From contig NZ_QRAN01000003.1 of the NCBI RefSeq assembly GCF_003457605.1, forward strand, positions 1 to 64,000: DNA of 64,000 nucleotides, read 5' to 3'. Below the pieces are notes generated by a model. It was given only the letters and a program-made list of their open reading frames with translations. It was not told the origin of the DNA and made no database searches. This DNA is from Seongchinamella sediminis. GTDB lineage: Bacteria; Pseudomonadota; Gammaproteobacteria; Pseudomonadales; Halieaceae. Position numbers and translations under genes: made by a program. Of the stretch, positions 40,177-52,118 are shown piece after piece; position 1 is the stretch's first letter, and each line of letters starts with the position of its first letter.

Positions 40177-40839
40177 TCAGCCCTCTACCAGTTCGCCGGC
40201 TTCCAGCACCAGCCGGCGCTGGCAGCGCTCTGCCAGGTTGAGGTCGTGGGTGACCAGCACCAGGGTGGTCCCCTCCTCGCGGTTGAGGCCAAACAAGAGG
40301 TCAATGATGTGGGCACCGGTGCGGGTATCGAGGTTACCGGTGGGTTCGTCGGCGAACAGGATGGCCGGACGGGCGGCAAACGCCCGGGCAATGGCCACCC
40401 GCTGCTGCTCGCCACCGGACATCTGCCGCGGGTAGTGCTGCAGGCGCTGCGCCAGTTCCACCCGCTGCAGGTACCGCTCCGCCTCCTGGCGAGGATTGTC
40501 CCGGCCCATCAGTTCCAGCGGCAGCATCACGTTCTCCAGCGCAGTCAGCGCCGGCAACAGCTGGAAAGACTGGAACACGAAACCGATCTCCCGGCCGCGG
40601 AACAATGCCCTGCCATCCTCATCCAGCTGGCCCAGGTCGGTGTCACCGATAACGACCCGGCCAGCGCTGGCCTCGTCCAGCCCCGCCAGCAGGCCCAGCA
40701 GGGTCGACTTGCCGGATCCCGAGGCGCCGACGATCGCCACCGTCTGCCCCGACTTGATTTCCAGCGTAATCCCTTTCAGTATCTCCAGCTCACTGCCGCC
40801 CATGGGCACCCGTTTCTGGAGATTTTCGGCTTTTATCAT
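40177..40839 (-). CDS. ybbA: ABC transporter ATP-binding protein YbbA
   Basis: A 220-residue LolD/MacB-type ATPase. Walker A is GASGSGKST (about 37-45), signature MSGGEQQRVAIA (about 140-151), Walker B ILFADEP. It energises the YbbP permease. The ribosome site AAGGGA lies about 9 bases before the ATG, inside the divergent tesA gene. The start codons of ybbA and tesA share two bases (CATG at 40837-40840). Confidence 0.95.
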   Translation of the reverse strand: MIKAENLQKRVPMGGSELEILKGITLEIKSGQTVAIVGASGSGKSTLLGLLAGLDEASAGRVVIGDTDLGQLDEDGRALFRGREIGFVFQSFQLLPALTALENVMLPLELMGRDNPRQEAERYLQRVELAQRLQHYPRQMSGGEQQRVAIARAFAARPAILFADEPTGNLDTRTGAHIIDLLFGLNREEGTTLVLVTHDLNLAERCQRRLVLEAGELVEG

Positions 40840-41473
40840 GCAGTTTTCCCTTTACCGCCTGTTACGTGCATTCACGCCGCTTGGATTGCTGTTGCTGGTC
40901 CTGGTCACCAGCAATCCGGCACGGGCGAATACGCTCCTCGTCGTCGGGGATAGTATCAGCGCGGCCTATGGTATGTCGCTGGACAAAGGCTGGGTGGCCC
41001 TGCTGGCGGGTCGAATGGCCGGGTCTTACCCCGACTACAGTGTGGTCAACGCCAGCATTTCCGGGGAAACCACTGATGGCGCCCTGCGCCGGATCGACAA
41101 GTTGCTGCAGCAATACCAGCCATCGGTCGTGCTGATCGAGCTCGGAGGCAATGACGGCCTGCGCGGTTTCCCGATCAAGCGCTTTCGCGATAACCTGCAG
41201 CAACTGGCGCAGCGCAGCCAGGTGGCGGGCGCCAGGGTGATTATCGCCGCGATGCGGATTCCCCCCAACTACGGCAGTCGCTACGCCGATAGTTTTTACG
41301 CCAGCTTTGGCCTGGTGGCGCAGGCTACCGAGAGTATTCTCGCCCCGTTCATCCTGGAAAACATTGCCACCGAGCCGGGCTTGATGCAGGCTGACGGTAT
41401 CCACCCCACGCTGGAAGCCCAGCCCATACTCCTCGACAACCTTTACCCCTATATCGAAAAGGCCTTGCAATGA
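40838..41473 (+). CDS. tesA: arylesterase / acyl-CoA thioesterase TesA
   Basis: A 211-residue periplasmic SGNH hydrolase (TesA/thioesterase I). The signal peptide ends ARA (about residue 29). Block I is GDSISAAYG with the nucleophile Ser, block [11 protein letters not shown], and block [11 protein letters not shown] with the catalytic Asp and His. It hydrolyses acyl esters or thioesters. The ATG at 40838 is the only one giving a signal peptide; the open frame upstream is antisense to ybbA. It overlaps bioA by 4 bases. Confidence 0.94.
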   Translation: MQFSLYRLLRAFTPLGLLLLVLVTSNPARANTLLVVGDSISAAYGMSLDKGWVALLAGRMAGSYPDYSVVNASISGETTDGALRRIDKLLQQYQPSVVLIELGGNDGLRGFPIKRFRDNLQQLAQRSQVAGARVIIAAMRIPPNYGSRYADSFYASFGLVAQATESILAPFILENIATEPGLMQADGIHPTLEAQPILLDNLYPYIEKALQ

Positions 41474-42765
41474 CCACCGCTAACACGCTCTGGCAGGAAC
41501 TGCAGCAAGGTGACCGCGACCACGTCTGGCACCCCTACGCCGCGTCGCCGCCCACCGGCGATGTTTACCCGGTCACCAGCGCCCGGGGCGTCAGGCTGAC
41601 CCTGGCCGACGGCCGCGAGTTGATCGACGGCATGGCCTCCTGGTGGTGCGCTATTCACGGCTACAACCACCCCCTGCTCAACCGCGCCGTGCAGGAACAG
41701 CTGGGCAAGATGTCCCACGTCATGTTCGGCGGGCTGACGCATCCGGCGGCGGTAAAACTCGCCCAATCACTGGTTAGGCTGACCCCGGAACCCCTGTCAC
41801 GGGTGTTCTTCAGCGACTCCGGGTCGGTCGCCGTGGAGGTCGCCCTGAAGATGGCCATCCAGTACTGGCAGGCCTGCGGCAAGTCCGAAAAACAGAAAAT
41901 AGTTGCCCTGCGCAGCGGCTATCACGGTGATACCTTCGGTGCCATGTCGGTCTGCGACCCGGTGACCGGCATGCACCACCTGTTTGGCGATGTGCTCAGC
42001 AAGCAGCACTTTGTCAGTGCCCCGGATTGCTCCTTCGACGGCCCCTGCCCGGAAAGCGCGATGACCGAAATGGCCGACCTGCTGAGCCGGCGTCACCGCG
42101 AGATTGCCGCGGTCATTGTCGAACCGGTGGTCCAGGGCGCCGGCGGCATGCGCTTCTATTCACCCGACTACCTGCGCAAGTTGCGCGCCCTGTGCGATGC
42201 ATTCGATGTACTGCTGATATTCGATGAAATCGCCACCGGCTTTGGCCGCACCGGCAAGCTGTTCGCCCTCGAGCATGCGAAGGTCACGCCCGACATACTC
42301 TGCCTCGGCAAGGCCCTCACCGGCGGTTACATGACCCTGGCCGCCACCCTGTGTACTACGGATATTGCTAAAATAATCAACCACAGTGAAGCCCGCGCCT
42401 TCATGCACGGCCCCACCTTCATGGCCAACCCCCTGGCCTGCGCCACCGCAAACGCCAGCATCGAGTTGCTGCTGTCGCAGCCCTGGACGCGCACCGTGCA
42501 GCGGCTGAACCTGCAACTGGAGGAGGGCCTCAGTCCGGCACGCAAACTTCCCGGGGTCAGGGATGTGCGCACCCTGGGCGCAATCGGGGTGATCGAACTC
42601 GATGCAGCGGTGGATATGGCAAAGGTGCAACCGATGTTCGTCGAGCGCGGCGTCTGGGTCCGCCCTTTCGGCAAACTGGTCTACACCATGCCGCCCTACA
42701 TCATGGGCCAGCAGGATGTGGCGACCCTGACCGGTGCCATGGTTGAGGTGGTCGCGGCACTTTAG
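41470..42765 (+). CDS. bioA: adenosylmethionine-8-amino-7-oxononanoate aminotransferase BioA
   Basis: A 431-residue class-III PLP aminotransferase that makes 7,8-diaminopelargonate in biotin synthesis. It shows the SAM-using BioA features WHPYA (about 18-22) and [14 protein letters not shown], the SDSGSVAVE segment, the Asp-containing [11 protein letters not shown] block, and the PLP lysine in LGKALTGGY (about 278-286). It is not with other bio genes here; it is translationally coupled to tesA (ATGA overlap), an unusual partner. Confidence 0.95.
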   Translation: MTTANTLWQELQQGDRDHVWHPYAASPPTGDVYPVTSARGVRLTLADGRELIDGMASWWCAIHGYNHPLLNRAVQEQLGKMSHVMFGGLTHPAAVKLAQSLVRLTPEPLSRVFFSDSGSVAVEVALKMAIQYWQACGKSEKQKIVALRSGYHGDTFGAMSVCDPVTGMHHLFGDVLSKQHFVSAPDCSFDGPCPESAMTEMADLLSRRHREIAAVIVEPVVQGAGGMRFYSPDYLRKLRALCDAFDVLLIFDEIATGFGRTGKLFALEHAKVTPDILCLGKALTGGYMTLAATLCTTDIAKIINHSEARAFMHGPTFMANPLACATANASIELLLSQPWTRTVQRLNLQLEEGLSPARKLPGVRDVRTLGAIGVIELDAAVDMAKVQPMFVERGVWVRPFGKLVYTMPPYIMGQQDVATLTGAMVEVVAAL

Positions 42766-42791
42766 GGCCCGACTCGATGCCGCACTCAAGG

Positions 42792-42820
42792 TTGTACATG
42801 GCGGTTCGACCTAATATATA
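42792..42820 (+). promoter_or_regulatory. candidate promoter of the K+ channel gene
   Basis: -35-like TTGTAC (42792-42797), 17-base spacer and TATATA (42815-42820), about 40 bases before the channel start in an AT-rich patch. It would also serve the coupled TonB receptor gene. Confidence 0.4.
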
Positions 42821-42860
42821 GTGGCCTAGCCAGATAGCGACAGGAATAATAACGCCGGGC

Positions 42861-43736
42861 ATGTCCATCAGAGAACAAACCCCGCTGCAGCTTGCGTTCT
42901 ACCGGGTCATATTCGGTACCGAAACCCCCGCCGGCAAGTGGTTCGACATCTGCCTGATCATGGTCATTCTGGCCAGCGTGCTGGTGGTAATGCTCGATTC
43001 CATTCCCCGCTACAACGAAAGCTACGCGCTGCTGTTCCTGCAGATCGAATGGGGCTTTACCCTGCTGTTTACCGCCGAATACCTGGTGCGACTGTGGTGT
43101 GCGCCAAACCGCAAAGGCTACGCCCTGAGCGTTTACGGGGTGGTGGACCTGCTGGCGCTGCTGCCCACCTATATTTCCCTGTTCGTCCCGCAAGCCGCCT
43201 CCCTGCTGATCATCAGGCTGTTGCGCATCCTGCGTATCTTCCGGGTGTTGCGCCTGCTGACCCTGCTGGACGAGGCCAACGACCTGGCCCGTGCGCTGCA
43301 CAACTCGACTCGCAAGATCTTTGTTTTCTTCTCGCTGATGATGATACTCACCACCATTTTCGGCTGCCTGATTTATGTCATCGAGGGCCCGGAGCACGGC
43401 TTCAACAGCATTCCCCACAGTATCTACTGGGCTATCGTCACCATCACCACAGTAGGCTATGGTGACGTGACCCCCATGACTCCCCTGGGCCAGGCACTGG
43501 CCTCGGCCGGCATGCTGATCGGCTACGCGGTGATCGCCGTTCCCACCGGTATCGTTACCGCGGAACTGACCCTGTCACAGCGCCTGAAAAAAGAACGCCT
43601 GATTCGCTCGTCCCGCAACTGCACGACCTGTGCCCATGTGGAAACAGACCCGGGCGCGCACTACTGCCGGCACTGCGGCAGCCAGCTGCCGGCGCCCGGA
43701 CACCAACCAGAAACTGAACACAAGGAAACCAGTTGA
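42861..43736 (+). CDS. voltage-gated K+ channel with C-terminal zinc ribbon
   Basis: A 291-residue six-helix ion channel of the Kv superfamily. S4 carries Arg at every third position (R119, R122, R125, R128, R131). The pore loop has the K+ selectivity filter TTVGYGD (196-202), followed by the last helix (about 212-236). A short cytoplasmic tail has a four-Cys zinc ribbon (C254, C257, C269, C272), so metal or redox could modulate gating. The stop codon overlaps the ATG of the downstream TonB-dependent receptor (TGATG). Calling it a K+ channel rests on the filter; physiological gating is inference. Confidence 0.92.
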   Translation: MSIREQTPLQLAFYRVIFGTETPAGKWFDICLIMVILASVLVVMLDSIPRYNESYALLFLQIEWGFTLLFTAEYLVRLWCAPNRKGYALSVYGVVDLLALLPTYISLFVPQAASLLIIRLLRILRIFRVLRLLTLLDEANDLARALHNSTRKIFVFFSLMMILTTIFGCLIYVIEGPEHGFNSIPHSIYWAIVTITTVGYGDVTPMTPLGQALASAGMLIGYAVIAVPTGIVTAELTLSQRLKKERLIRSSRNCTTCAHVETDPGAHYCRHCGSQLPAPGHQPETEHKETS

Positions 43737-46063
43737 TGAAAGCAAGCAACCGCAGCGCCCTTGCCGGCGCACTAGCCGCTGTTCTCGGACTGGCCGCCCC
43801 GGGCGCGCTGGCGCAGGGAGCGCTTGAAGAAGTGGTGGTCACCGCGCAGAAACGGGAGCAGAACCTGCAGGACGTCCCGGTGGCGGTGTCCGCTTTCAAC
43901 GCCGCGACGCTGGAACAGTCCGGGGTCAAGGACATGTTCGACCTGCAGAACAACGCCCCCAGCCTGATCGTGTCCCAGAGCCAGACCTCGACCACCACCA
44001 GCTTCTCCATCCGCGGGATTTTCACCAGTTCCCAGAACTTCGGCCTGGAGCCCTCGGTCGGCCTGTACGTGGACGGTGTTTACCGTGCCCGTCAGGGGTC
44101 GATGATCAACAACATGGTGGACATTGCCAGTGTGGAAGTCCTGCGCGGTCCCCAGGGCACCCTGTTCGGCAGGAACACCCCCGCCGGCGCGATCACCATG
44201 AATACGGCGGCTCCCGACTTCGAGGGCTCCGGATTCCTCCAGGGCACCGCGGGTAATTACAACCTGGTCGACGTTAACGGCGCCAAATCCTTTACCCTGA
44301 TCGAGGACACCCTGGCCATGCGCGCCACCGGTTTCTACATGGAGCGGGACGGCTATGTGGACATAGTCGGCGGCGGGGACGACGTTATCAACGACCGTGA
44401 CCGCTGGGGCGCGCGGCTCTCCGCGCTGTACCAGCCTACTGACCAGTTGACGGTAAAAGTCATCGCCGACTATTCGGAAGTAGCGGAAATCTGCTGCGCC
44501 GCCGGCTCCTGGAAAAACAACTTTTTCGCCCAGGACCTCCCCCCCGGTTCCGCACCCAAGCCCGGAACCGACAGCAACACCGTAGCCGCGGGCGGCACGG
44601 TCGTCGACCAGCGGGACTTCTATGACTACGCGGTAAGCGTTGCCTACCCGCCGCGCTCGGAGAATGAGGACCGCGGTGTCTCGATGCAGATCGACTGGGC
44701 CACCGATACCTTCCTGGTCACCAGTATCACCGCCTATCGCGCCCACGACTCCTACGATAACAGTGACATCGCCTTCAACGACCTCGGCGGGGCCTTCCGC
44801 ATCAATGACGCCAGCCAGGACCAGTTCACCCAGGAACTGCGCATCAGCGACAGCACTGAACGCCTCAATTATGTAGCGGGACTCTACTACTACGAGCAGT
44901 CGCTGGATAACGACCGGCAAACCAATGTCGGTGGCGGGCTCAGCAGTATTGTCGGCCTTCCGGCGAACGCCTTCATCGAGGGCACCGGGGCCACCGACCG
45001 CAACGAGCAGGATCACACCAGCTATGCGGTATTCGGCCAGGTGGACTACAACCTGGGCGACAGCCTGGTGTTAACCGGCGGCCTGCGCTGGACCTATGAG
45101 GACAAGGACCTGCGCAATACCTACACCCAGGACGCGCCGGAGGCACTCAATCCACTGCTGCCCAACTGGGGCTTCTACCTGTTCCCGCCGCTGTCACCCC
45201 AGCCCGATGTAAGCGAACAGTTTGACGACGACCGGGTCACCGGCACCCTCAAGCTGAGCTGGTTCATGAATGACCGCACCATGTTCTATGCTTCCTACGG
45301 CACCGGCTACAAATCGGGTGGCATTAACGGGGACCGGATCGAATCGCAATTCGAGGTGGTATTCGACGCCGAGAACTCCGAGTCCTATGAGCTGGGGATG
45401 AAAGCCGAGTTCCCGGACCAGGCCCTGCGCCTGAACGTGGCCCTGCACCTGACCGATACCGAGGACCTGCAGACCAACTCCTTCCAGGGCGGTGGCTTCA
45501 CCCTGGCCAACGCCGGTACCGCGGAAACCTATGGCGCTGAGGTAGACCTGTACTGGCTGCCCACCGACAGCACCGAGCTTACCCTTGCCTATGCCTACAA
45601 CCACGGTGAATACGCCGACTTCGAGGGCGGTCCCTGCTGGACCGGCACCCCCTGGCACAGCAACGCGCCCGACCCGGGCCAGTTGCCGGACGGCAGCTGT
45701 GACCGCAGCGGCGGCGACATATCCGGTAACCCGGAAAACGTGCTGGTGCTCACCGCCAACCAGGATTTCCCGCTGTCTGATGCGATTACCGCTTTCCTGT
45801 ACGGCGAATATGTGTACACCGACGAGCGCATGACCGACGTCAACAACGACCCGGTGAAGTACGATGAGGCCTTCAATATTGTCAACCTGCGCGCGGGGCT
45901 GATTTTCGAGCGCTACAGCACCCAGTTGACCCTGTGGGGCCGCAATGTCACCGACGAGGACTCCACCGACACCATTTCAGACACCCCCGGACAAACCGGT
46001 CGTTTCATCGCCTACTACAAGGAACCGGCCACCTGGGGCCTGACCCTGAGAAAAGATTTTTGA
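43736..46063 (+). CDS. TonB-dependent receptor
   Basis: A 775-residue outer-membrane TonB-dependent receptor. The signal peptide ends near GALAQ (about residue 26) and is followed by the TonB-box-like EEVVVTAQKR (about 31-40). A plug domain (about 48-160; SIRGI, VEVLRGPQGTLFGRN) precedes a 22-strand-type barrel ending in Phe. It belongs to the large group common in Cellvibrionales and sphingomonads; the substrate (siderophore, glycan fragment, hydrophobic compound) is unknown. I took the ATG at 43736 because AAGGAAA precedes it; the adjacent TTG at 43733 is the alternative. No TonB or ferric-uptake genes are near. Confidence 0.93.
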   Translation: MKASNRSALAGALAAVLGLAAPGALAQGALEEVVVTAQKREQNLQDVPVAVSAFNAATLEQSGVKDMFDLQNNAPSLIVSQSQTSTTTSFSIRGIFTSSQNFGLEPSVGLYVDGVYRARQGSMINNMVDIASVEVLRGPQGTLFGRNTPAGAITMNTAAPDFEGSGFLQGTAGNYNLVDVNGAKSFTLIEDTLAMRATGFYMERDGYVDIVGGGDDVINDRDRWGARLSALYQPTDQLTVKVIADYSEVAEICCAAGSWKNNFFAQDLPPGSAPKPGTDSNTVAAGGTVVDQRDFYDYAVSVAYPPRSENEDRGVSMQIDWATDTFLVTSITAYRAHDSYDNSDIAFNDLGGAFRINDASQDQFTQELRISDSTERLNYVAGLYYYEQSLDNDRQTNVGGGLSSIVGLPANAFIEGTGATDRNEQDHTSYAVFGQVDYNLGDSLVLTGGLRWTYEDKDLRNTYTQDAPEALNPLLPNWGFYLFPPLSPQPDVSEQFDDDRVTGTLKLSWFMNDRTMFYASYGTGYKSGGINGDRIESQFEVVFDAENSESYELGMKAEFPDQALRLNVALHLTDTEDLQTNSFQGGGFTLANAGTAETYGAEVDLYWLPTDSTELTLAYAYNHGEYADFEGGPCWTGTPWHSNAPDPGQLPDGSCDRSGGDISGNPENVLVLTANQDFPLSDAITAFLYGEYVYTDERMTDVNNDPVKYDEAFNIVNLRAGLIFERYSTQLTLWGRNVTDEDSTDTISDTPGQTGRFIAYYKEPATWGLTLRKDF

Positions 46064-46071
46064 TGTAACTC

Positions 46072-46093
46072 CGGGCGCCCGCCAGGGTGCCCG
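46072..46093 (+). terminator. hairpin after TonB receptor gene
   Basis: Nine-pair stem CGGGCGCCC / GGGTGCCCG with loop GCCA, eight bases after the stop codon. No T-tract follows, so termination is uncertain. Confidence 0.45.
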
Positions 46094-46123
46094 AATCACC
46101 CCCTCTCCAGCGCCGGTCATACC

Positions 46124-46132
46124 TGCTATAAT
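46124..46132 (+). promoter_or_regulatory. extended -10 promoter of ygiQ
   Basis: TGC-TATAAT, an extended -10 element with a perfect hexamer, 29 bases before the ygiQ ATG. No good -35 is visible. Confidence 0.6.
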
Positions 46133-46161
46133 GCCCGGCCAGATTTTCCGTGTAACAGACC

Positions 46162-48282
<2,121 letters not shown>

Positions 48283-48301
48283 GCGGCGGCACAGCGTCGG
48301 C

Positions 48302-49285
48302 CTAAAGCCAGCGCTTGCAGCGAAACACCAGCGCCAGGGCAGCGGTCAGGCCCAGGCACACGGCCACGACTATCCAGAACGCACTGCTATTTTCCACCCC
48401 CGGCATGCCGGCGACATTGATTCCCATCAGGCCGGTGAAGAATCCCAGCGGCAGGAAAATAGTCGCCACCACGGTAAAAATATAGGAGCGTTCGTTCATC
48501 TGTTCCGATACCCGGGTGAACAGCTCCTCCTGCGCCAGGGCGGCTCGGTCCCTGATCTCGTCCACGTCTTCTATGTAGCGCATCTGGCGGTCATTGGTTT
48601 CCCGCAGGCGCAGGCGGTTGATCTCGTCCAGCCAGCTCAGGTTTTCGCTGGCCAGGCGGTTCATGGCCTCCCGCTGGGGTGCCAGGTAACGCCGCAGGGA
48701 AATGGTTTTCTTGCGCAGCTGGGCGATCTGCACCCGCAGGCCGGAGGTTTCACCGCCGAGCACGCGCTCTTCCAGCGCCAGCACCTCGTCCTCGAGCTGT
48801 TCGATGGTGTCGTTCATGCGCAGCACCACCCGGTCAATCCAGGTCACCAGTAATTCGGCTGCATTGCGCGGGCCATTGCCGGCTTCCAGTTCCTCGATCA
48901 CATCCTGGGTCGAAACCAGCTGTCGGCGCCGGGTACTGATCAGGCGCTGGCCGTCAGTCCACAGGCGCAGTGACACCATGTCCTCGGGGTCGTCGCCGGG
49001 GGACAGGTTTACGCCGCGCAGGGCCAGCAGTAAATTGTCTCCGCGATTCAGGGTGCGCGGCCGGGTCTCATCGGTAATCAGGGCAGCTACCGCAATGTCA
49101 TTCAGGCCGCTTTCGTGCTCCAGCCAGTCCCGGGTCTCGGTCTCCTCGAAATGGAAGTGCAGCCACAGGTAGCCCTGCTCCGCTTGCCAGTTGCCCACAT
49201 CCTGCCAGGGCAGGCGCAGGCAGCCGCCACTGCCATCGAGCAGGATGGCATGAAGTAGTCCTTGGGGTGCTGCGGTTTCTGTCAT
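48302..49285 (-). CDS. zntB: CorA/ZntB-like divalent metal transporter
   Basis: A 327-residue CorA-superfamily protein: a large N-terminal cytoplasmic domain with a long helix (about 180-260), then two membrane helices joined by the pore-loop motif MGIN (GFFTGLMGINVAGMPG, about 276-291). A GIN/GVN loop with a following VAGMPG is more typical of ZntB-type transporters than of the GMN of CorA. It probably moves Zn2+ or another divalent cation. The ATG at 49285 has AGGAAGG upstream and is preferred to a GTG two codons earlier. Confidence 0.85.
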   Translation of the reverse strand: MTETAAPQGLLHAILLDGSGGCLRLPWQDVGNWQAEQGYLWLHFHFEETETRDWLEHESGLNDIAVAALITDETRPRTLNRGDNLLLALRGVNLSPGDDPEDMVSLRLWTDGQRLISTRRRQLVSTQDVIEELEAGNGPRNAAELLVTWIDRVVLRMNDTIEQLEDEVLALEERVLGGETSGLRVQIAQLRKKTISLRRYLAPQREAMNRLASENLSWLDEINRLRLRETNDRQMRYIEDVDEIRDRAALAQEELFTRVSEQMNERSYIFTVVATIFLPLGFFTGLMGINVAGMPGVENSSAFWIVVAVCLGLTAALALVFRCKRWL

Positions 49286-49330
49286 GAACACCTTCCTGTT
49301 GTGATAATCGGGGACGCAGATACGGCCGGC

Positions 49331-51895
49331 TCAGGCCTGCTCCAGACGCTTTTTGGTGTGCCGGGTCGCCACCGCCTGCAGGGGGTCGTCCGGCCACGGG
49401 TGTTTGGGGTAGCGCCCTTTCATTTCCTTTTTCACGTCCTGGTAGCTGCTGCGCCAGAAGCCGGCGAGGTCCTGGGTCACCTGCAGCGGCCGCTGGGCCG
49501 GCGACAGCAGGTGGACCTGCAGCGCCACCCTGCCGCCGGCGATCGTGGGCGTGTCCTCGCAACCGAACATTTCCTGCAGCTTGACCGCCAGCACCGGCGG
49601 CCGCTGGCTGTAATCGACGGCAACACTGGATCCGGAGGGCACACTGATGCGTTCCGGGGCCAGGCGCTCCAGCTCCAGCGGCAAGGGCCACGGCAGCAGG
49701 GCGTGGAGAATCGCTTTCAGATCCAGCTTCTGGAAGTCCTCCAGCCGGTTGACGGGGCCCAGGTAAGGCAGCAGCCACTGCTCCATGCTATCCAGCAGGG
49801 CCGCCTCGGCAAGATCGGGCCAGGGGTTTTGCGGATCGCTGCTGCAGGCCTCGTGCAGCAGCCGCACGCGGTCACGCCACTGTTGCAGGGACCTGGTCCA
49901 GGGCAGTATGGCCAGTCCGCGACGGCGTACCACACCGAGCAGTGCCTGGCTGCGGGACTCCTCGGGGACCTCCGACAGCGGCTCCACAGCAACCTGCAAC
50001 TGCCCGCACAGGGTGCGGCGCTGGGCAACAAAACGTTCCAGACGGTTATCCCAGTCCACCATGTCTTCCTCGCGGACCAGCGGCGACAGGATATCGCTGA
50101 AGCGTTGCGGATTGAGGCGAACCGCACTGAAGATCCGGTCCGTGCTCTGTCCCGCCTGGCTGCCGATGTCCGCTACCGCCAGCCAGGGCTCGCGCGCCAG
50201 GGCATCCTCTGCCGGCAGATGCGCACTGCGGCCGTTACCCAACTGGTAGCCTTCGCCGCTGTCGCGGCGGCGGGCAATGCGGTCGGGATAAGCGCTGGCC
50301 AGCAGGACCCCCAAGACATCGGCGGAATCCACCGCTATGGCGAAGCGCCGCGGCTTGTGAATATCACTGGCGATGCGGGCAAAACGCCTGGCCTGCTGCC
50401 AGATGCGCCGGAACCAGCCCTGGGCCTCCTGGGGACAGCGCTGCTCCCCCAGCAGCACCGCCAGGGTGCCGGCCAGGTCAGCGCCAGTGCCGGCCAACGG
50501 ATTGCGCTCGGAGAGTACCGCGGCCACCAGGCAGGCGGTTTCCGTGGCGTGGATATCGCAGCCCACCAGCAGCATATGGGCCAGCCTGGGATGCAGGGGC
50601 ATTTGTGCCAGCCTGACGCCGTGGGGGGTGAGCTGGACCGTCTGCGTCTGGTTGTAGAACAGGGCGCCACAGCGCTCGAGGATGTCCAGGGCCTGCTGCC
50701 AGGGGACCGCAGGGGGCGCATCCAGCCAGGCCAGTTCGCCCGGGTCGCTGACGCCCCAGGCCAGCAACTGCAGCGCCAGCGGCGCCAGGTCTGCCTGCAG
50801 GATCTCGGGGCTGGACTGGGCCACCAGCCGGCCGTGCTGTTCCGCGGACCAGAGCCGGTAGCAGTGACCGGGACCAAGCCGGCCCGCCCTGCCCTGGCGC
50901 TGTTCCGCGGAGGCCCGGGATATGCGCCGGGTGGTCAGGCGCGTCATGCCCGTGGCCGGGTCAAACAGGGCCTCGCGAACCAGCCCGGTGTCGACCACAG
51001 CAGTGATGCCCTCGATGGTCAGGCTGGTTTCGGCGACATTGGTGGCCAGCACCACCTTGCGCTGTCCCGCCGGCGCCGGGGCGATGGCGCGCTGCTGTTT
51101 CTCCAGGCTCAGGCTGCCGTGCAGTGGCGTCAGCACCACGTCCTCGACATCGCCAGTGGCCAGGTGCTTGGCCAGTTCCCGGCCGGTGGCATTGATCTCC
51201 CGCTGGCCCGGCAGAAAGACCAGCACGCTGCCCGACTGCTCCCGCAGCGCCCGGCGTACCGCTGCTGCCGCCGCCGGGCCGATAGGGTCCTGCAGGCGAT
51301 GGGTGGCGCCGAAGTGCGTCGCCACCGGGAACTGGCGACCGGTCGAGGTGATAATCGGCGCGTTATCCAGCAGTCTCGCCACCGCCTCGCCATCCAGCGT
51401 TGCCGACATGACCAGCAGGCGCAGCGGACTGGACTCGCGAAACAGCTGGCGCCCCTGCAGGCACAGGGCCAGACAGAGATCGGAGTCGAGGCTACGCTCA
51501 TGGAATTCGTCGAAAATGACCAGGCCCACGTCCTCCAGCCCGGGGTCGTTTTGCAGGCGCCGGGTGAGGATGCCCTCGGTGATGACCTCGATACGGGTCC
51601 TGTCGCTGGTGCGGCTCTCCAGGCGGATGCTGTAACCGACGGTCTCCCCGACCGCCTCGCCCAACAGTTCCGCCATCCGCGCTGCGGATGCCCGGGCAGC
51701 CATACGCCGGGGCTCCAGCATCACAATCCTGCGCCCTTCCAGCCAGGGCTCACGCAACAGCGCCAGCGGCACGGCGGTGGTCTTGCCGGCGCCGGGGGGC
51801 GCCTGCAATACTGCCTGGCCCTGGGCGGCCAGTGCCGCACGCAGTTCGGGCAGGGTTTCCAGTACCGGGAGTTCATGGGATTCGCTGATCGTCAT
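49331..51895 (-). CDS. hrpB: ATP-dependent helicase HrpB
   Basis: An 854-residue DEAH-family RNA helicase. Walker A is APPGAGKTT (about 36-44), the helicase box DEFH is near residue 127, motif III is SAT, motif VI QRQGRAGR, then HA2 and the C-terminal HrpB domain. In gammaproteobacteria HrpB is linked to mRNA processing and fimbrial gene expression. It is monocistronic and divergent from the HAD-acyltransferase gene. Confidence 0.95.
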   Translation of the reverse strand: MTISESHELPVLETLPELRAALAAQGQAVLQAPPGAGKTTAVPLALLREPWLEGRRIVMLEPRRMAARASAARMAELLGEAVGETVGYSIRLESRTSDRTRIEVITEGILTRRLQNDPGLEDVGLVIFDEFHERSLDSDLCLALCLQGRQLFRESSPLRLLVMSATLDGEAVARLLDNAPIITSTGRQFPVATHFGATHRLQDPIGPAAAAAVRRALREQSGSVLVFLPGQREINATGRELAKHLATGDVEDVVLTPLHGSLSLEKQQRAIAPAPAGQRKVVLATNVAETSLTIEGITAVVDTGLVREALFDPATGMTRLTTRRISRASAEQRQGRAGRLGPGHCYRLWSAEQHGRLVAQSSPEILQADLAPLALQLLAWGVSDPGELAWLDAPPAVPWQQALDILERCGALFYNQTQTVQLTPHGVRLAQMPLHPRLAHMLLVGCDIHATETACLVAAVLSERNPLAGTGADLAGTLAVLLGEQRCPQEAQGWFRRIWQQARRFARIASDIHKPRRFAIAVDSADVLGVLLASAYPDRIARRRDSGEGYQLGNGRSAHLPAEDALAREPWLAVADIGSQAGQSTDRIFSAVRLNPQRFSDILSPLVREEDMVDWDNRLERFVAQRRTLCGQLQVAVEPLSEVPEESRSQALLGVVRRRGLAILPWTRSLQQWRDRVRLLHEACSSDPQNPWPDLAEAALLDSMEQWLLPYLGPVNRLEDFQKLDLKAILHALLPWPLPLELERLAPERISVPSGSSVAVDYSQRPPVLAVKLQEMFGCEDTPTIAGGRVALQVHLLSPAQRPLQVTQDLAGFWRSSYQDVKKEMKGRYPKHPWPDDPLQAVATRHTKKRLEQA

Positions 51896-52118
51896 GGCCC
51901 CATCTTAGCGAAGGGCGCTGCCCCAGGCCACGAAAAACGGAGATCGCTACGCACCATAATCGCGCCCTGCGCACCACAAGGGAACAACGATCATCAAACC
52001 GACACCTGCCTGCAGCCCCCGTGTCACAGAAGCAGGCCAGAATGGGGCCGGTGGCAGGAATCTTGCTGTGTGTTTTAAGCATTTACTGACGCCAGCGCAA
52101 ACACCGGAGTGAAGCACA

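Noticed and set aside
49262-52078. A 938-codon plus-strand open frame opposite hrpB
   Set aside because: It is antisense to a complete, motif-confirmed HrpB. Its translation is low-complexity (His, Gln, Arg, Pro rich) with no domains, as expected for high-GC antisense frames.
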